The position numbers and the translations under genes were made by a program. 14,183 nt of DNA from JBDGRJ01 sp042218065 (GTDB lineage Bacteria; Patescibacteriota; Patescibacteriia; Magasanikbacterales; UBA922), in NCBI GenBank assembly GCA_042218065.1, contig JBDGRL010000031.1, positions 1 through 14,183 of the forward strand. Reading direction: 5' to 3'. Below are positions 14,081-14,183 of this stretch, one piece after another (the stretch's first letter is position 1; every line of letters begins with the position of its first letter). Under the pieces are notes generated by a model. The model searched no databases. It was given only the letters and a program-made list of their open reading frames with translations, and had not been told where the DNA came from.

Positions 14081-14183
14081 ATGTCTAATAAAAAAGATGA
14101 AGAATACATGGATAATCTGCGACATTCTTGTGCTCATCTGTTGGCGGCAGCAGTACTTGAGATTTACCCCGACGCAAAGCCAA
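14081..14183 (+). CDS. thrS: Threonine--tRNA ligase, N-terminal fragment, without TGS domain
   Basis: The first 34 codons of a gene cut by the window end. The product begins with a short charged leader and then LRHSCAHLLAAAVLEIYPDAK (13-33), which matches the start of the ThrRS editing (N2/SAD) domain, including its HxxxH metal motif (H15, H19). In E. coli the equivalent stretch follows a TGS domain of about 60 residues. Here an in-frame TAA at 14036-14038 and the absence of any upstream ATG show that no TGS domain is encoded. Without the rest of the gene, AlaRS-related editing proteins cannot be fully excluded, but the PDAK ending fits ThrRS better. It is preceded by a terminator and a possible promoter with a long leader. 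Confidence 0.8.
   Translation, partial: MSNKKDEEYMDNLRHSCAHLLAAAVLEIYPDAKP

Noticed and set aside
1..14183. Search for CRISPR arrays, insertion sequences, tRNA or rRNA genes, and defence or toxin genes
   Set aside because: No regularly spaced repeats, transposase motifs, cloverleaf patterns or recognised defence proteins were found; all gaps between genes are under 200 bases.

Overview
This AT-rich window reads as a chromosomal segment from a Candidate Phyla Radiation (Patescibacteria) bacterium. The reasons are the gene set, the N-terminally anchored rather than lipid-anchored substrate-binding protein, a baseplate-J-like membrane protein typical of these genomes, a threonyl-tRNA synthetase that starts without its TGS domain, a Clp ATPase with an N-terminal metal-finger, and the lack of a recognisable Shine-Dalgarno sequence before any start codon. 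I cannot place it in a particular CPR phylum from sequence reading alone. The standard code fits: no complete gene is interrupted by in-frame TGA. All ten complete genes end in TAA (8) or TAG (2).

Layout. Positions 1-3393 are on the minus strand: a ClpC-type AAA+ unfoldase/chaperone (703-3393), then a bL31 ribosomal protein with a very long charged C-terminal tail (68-646) that has its own consensus promoter and a rho-independent terminator. A 191-bp divergent intergenic region (3394-3584) holds a clear CIRCE-type inverted repeat (HrcA operator) overlapping the -35/spacer of the clp promoter, and a separate promoter for secG on the plus strand. The rest is on the plus strand: secG (3585-3806), a family-5 peptide-type ABC substrate-binding protein with a large Ig-like insertion (3869-6184), RNase J (6318-8048), tRNA pseudouridine-55 synthase TruB (8106-8894), tryptophanyl-tRNA synthetase (8949-9935), a polytopic membrane protein (9981-10967) in tight operon with a PilB/GspE-type assembly ATPase (10971-12722), a membrane-anchored baseplate-J-like protein (12793-13947), a strong terminator, and the first 34 codons of thrS (14081 to window end).

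How the genes fit together. The themes are proteostasis (ClpC under heat-shock repression), protein export (SecG), surface and uptake functions (substrate-binding protein, PilB-like ATPase, baseplate-J-like protein), and RNA/translation functions (bL31, RNase J, TruB, TrpRS, ThrRS). Most genes look individually promoted. The promoters I can read share a TGn-extended -10 and/or a TTGACA-like -35 with 16-18 bp spacing, and mostly give leaders of about 20-30 nt with no Shine-Dalgarno.

I see no mobile element, CRISPR array, tRNA/rRNA gene or defence island, and no intergenic gap above 300 bases. The unusual content is at domain and regulatory level: the CIRCE-embedded promoter, the bL31 extension, a ClpC-like protein lacking an evident ClpP-docking tripeptide, the Ig-like insert in the transporter protein, an RNase J with an altered active-site motif, and a promoter that overlaps a terminator ahead of thrS.
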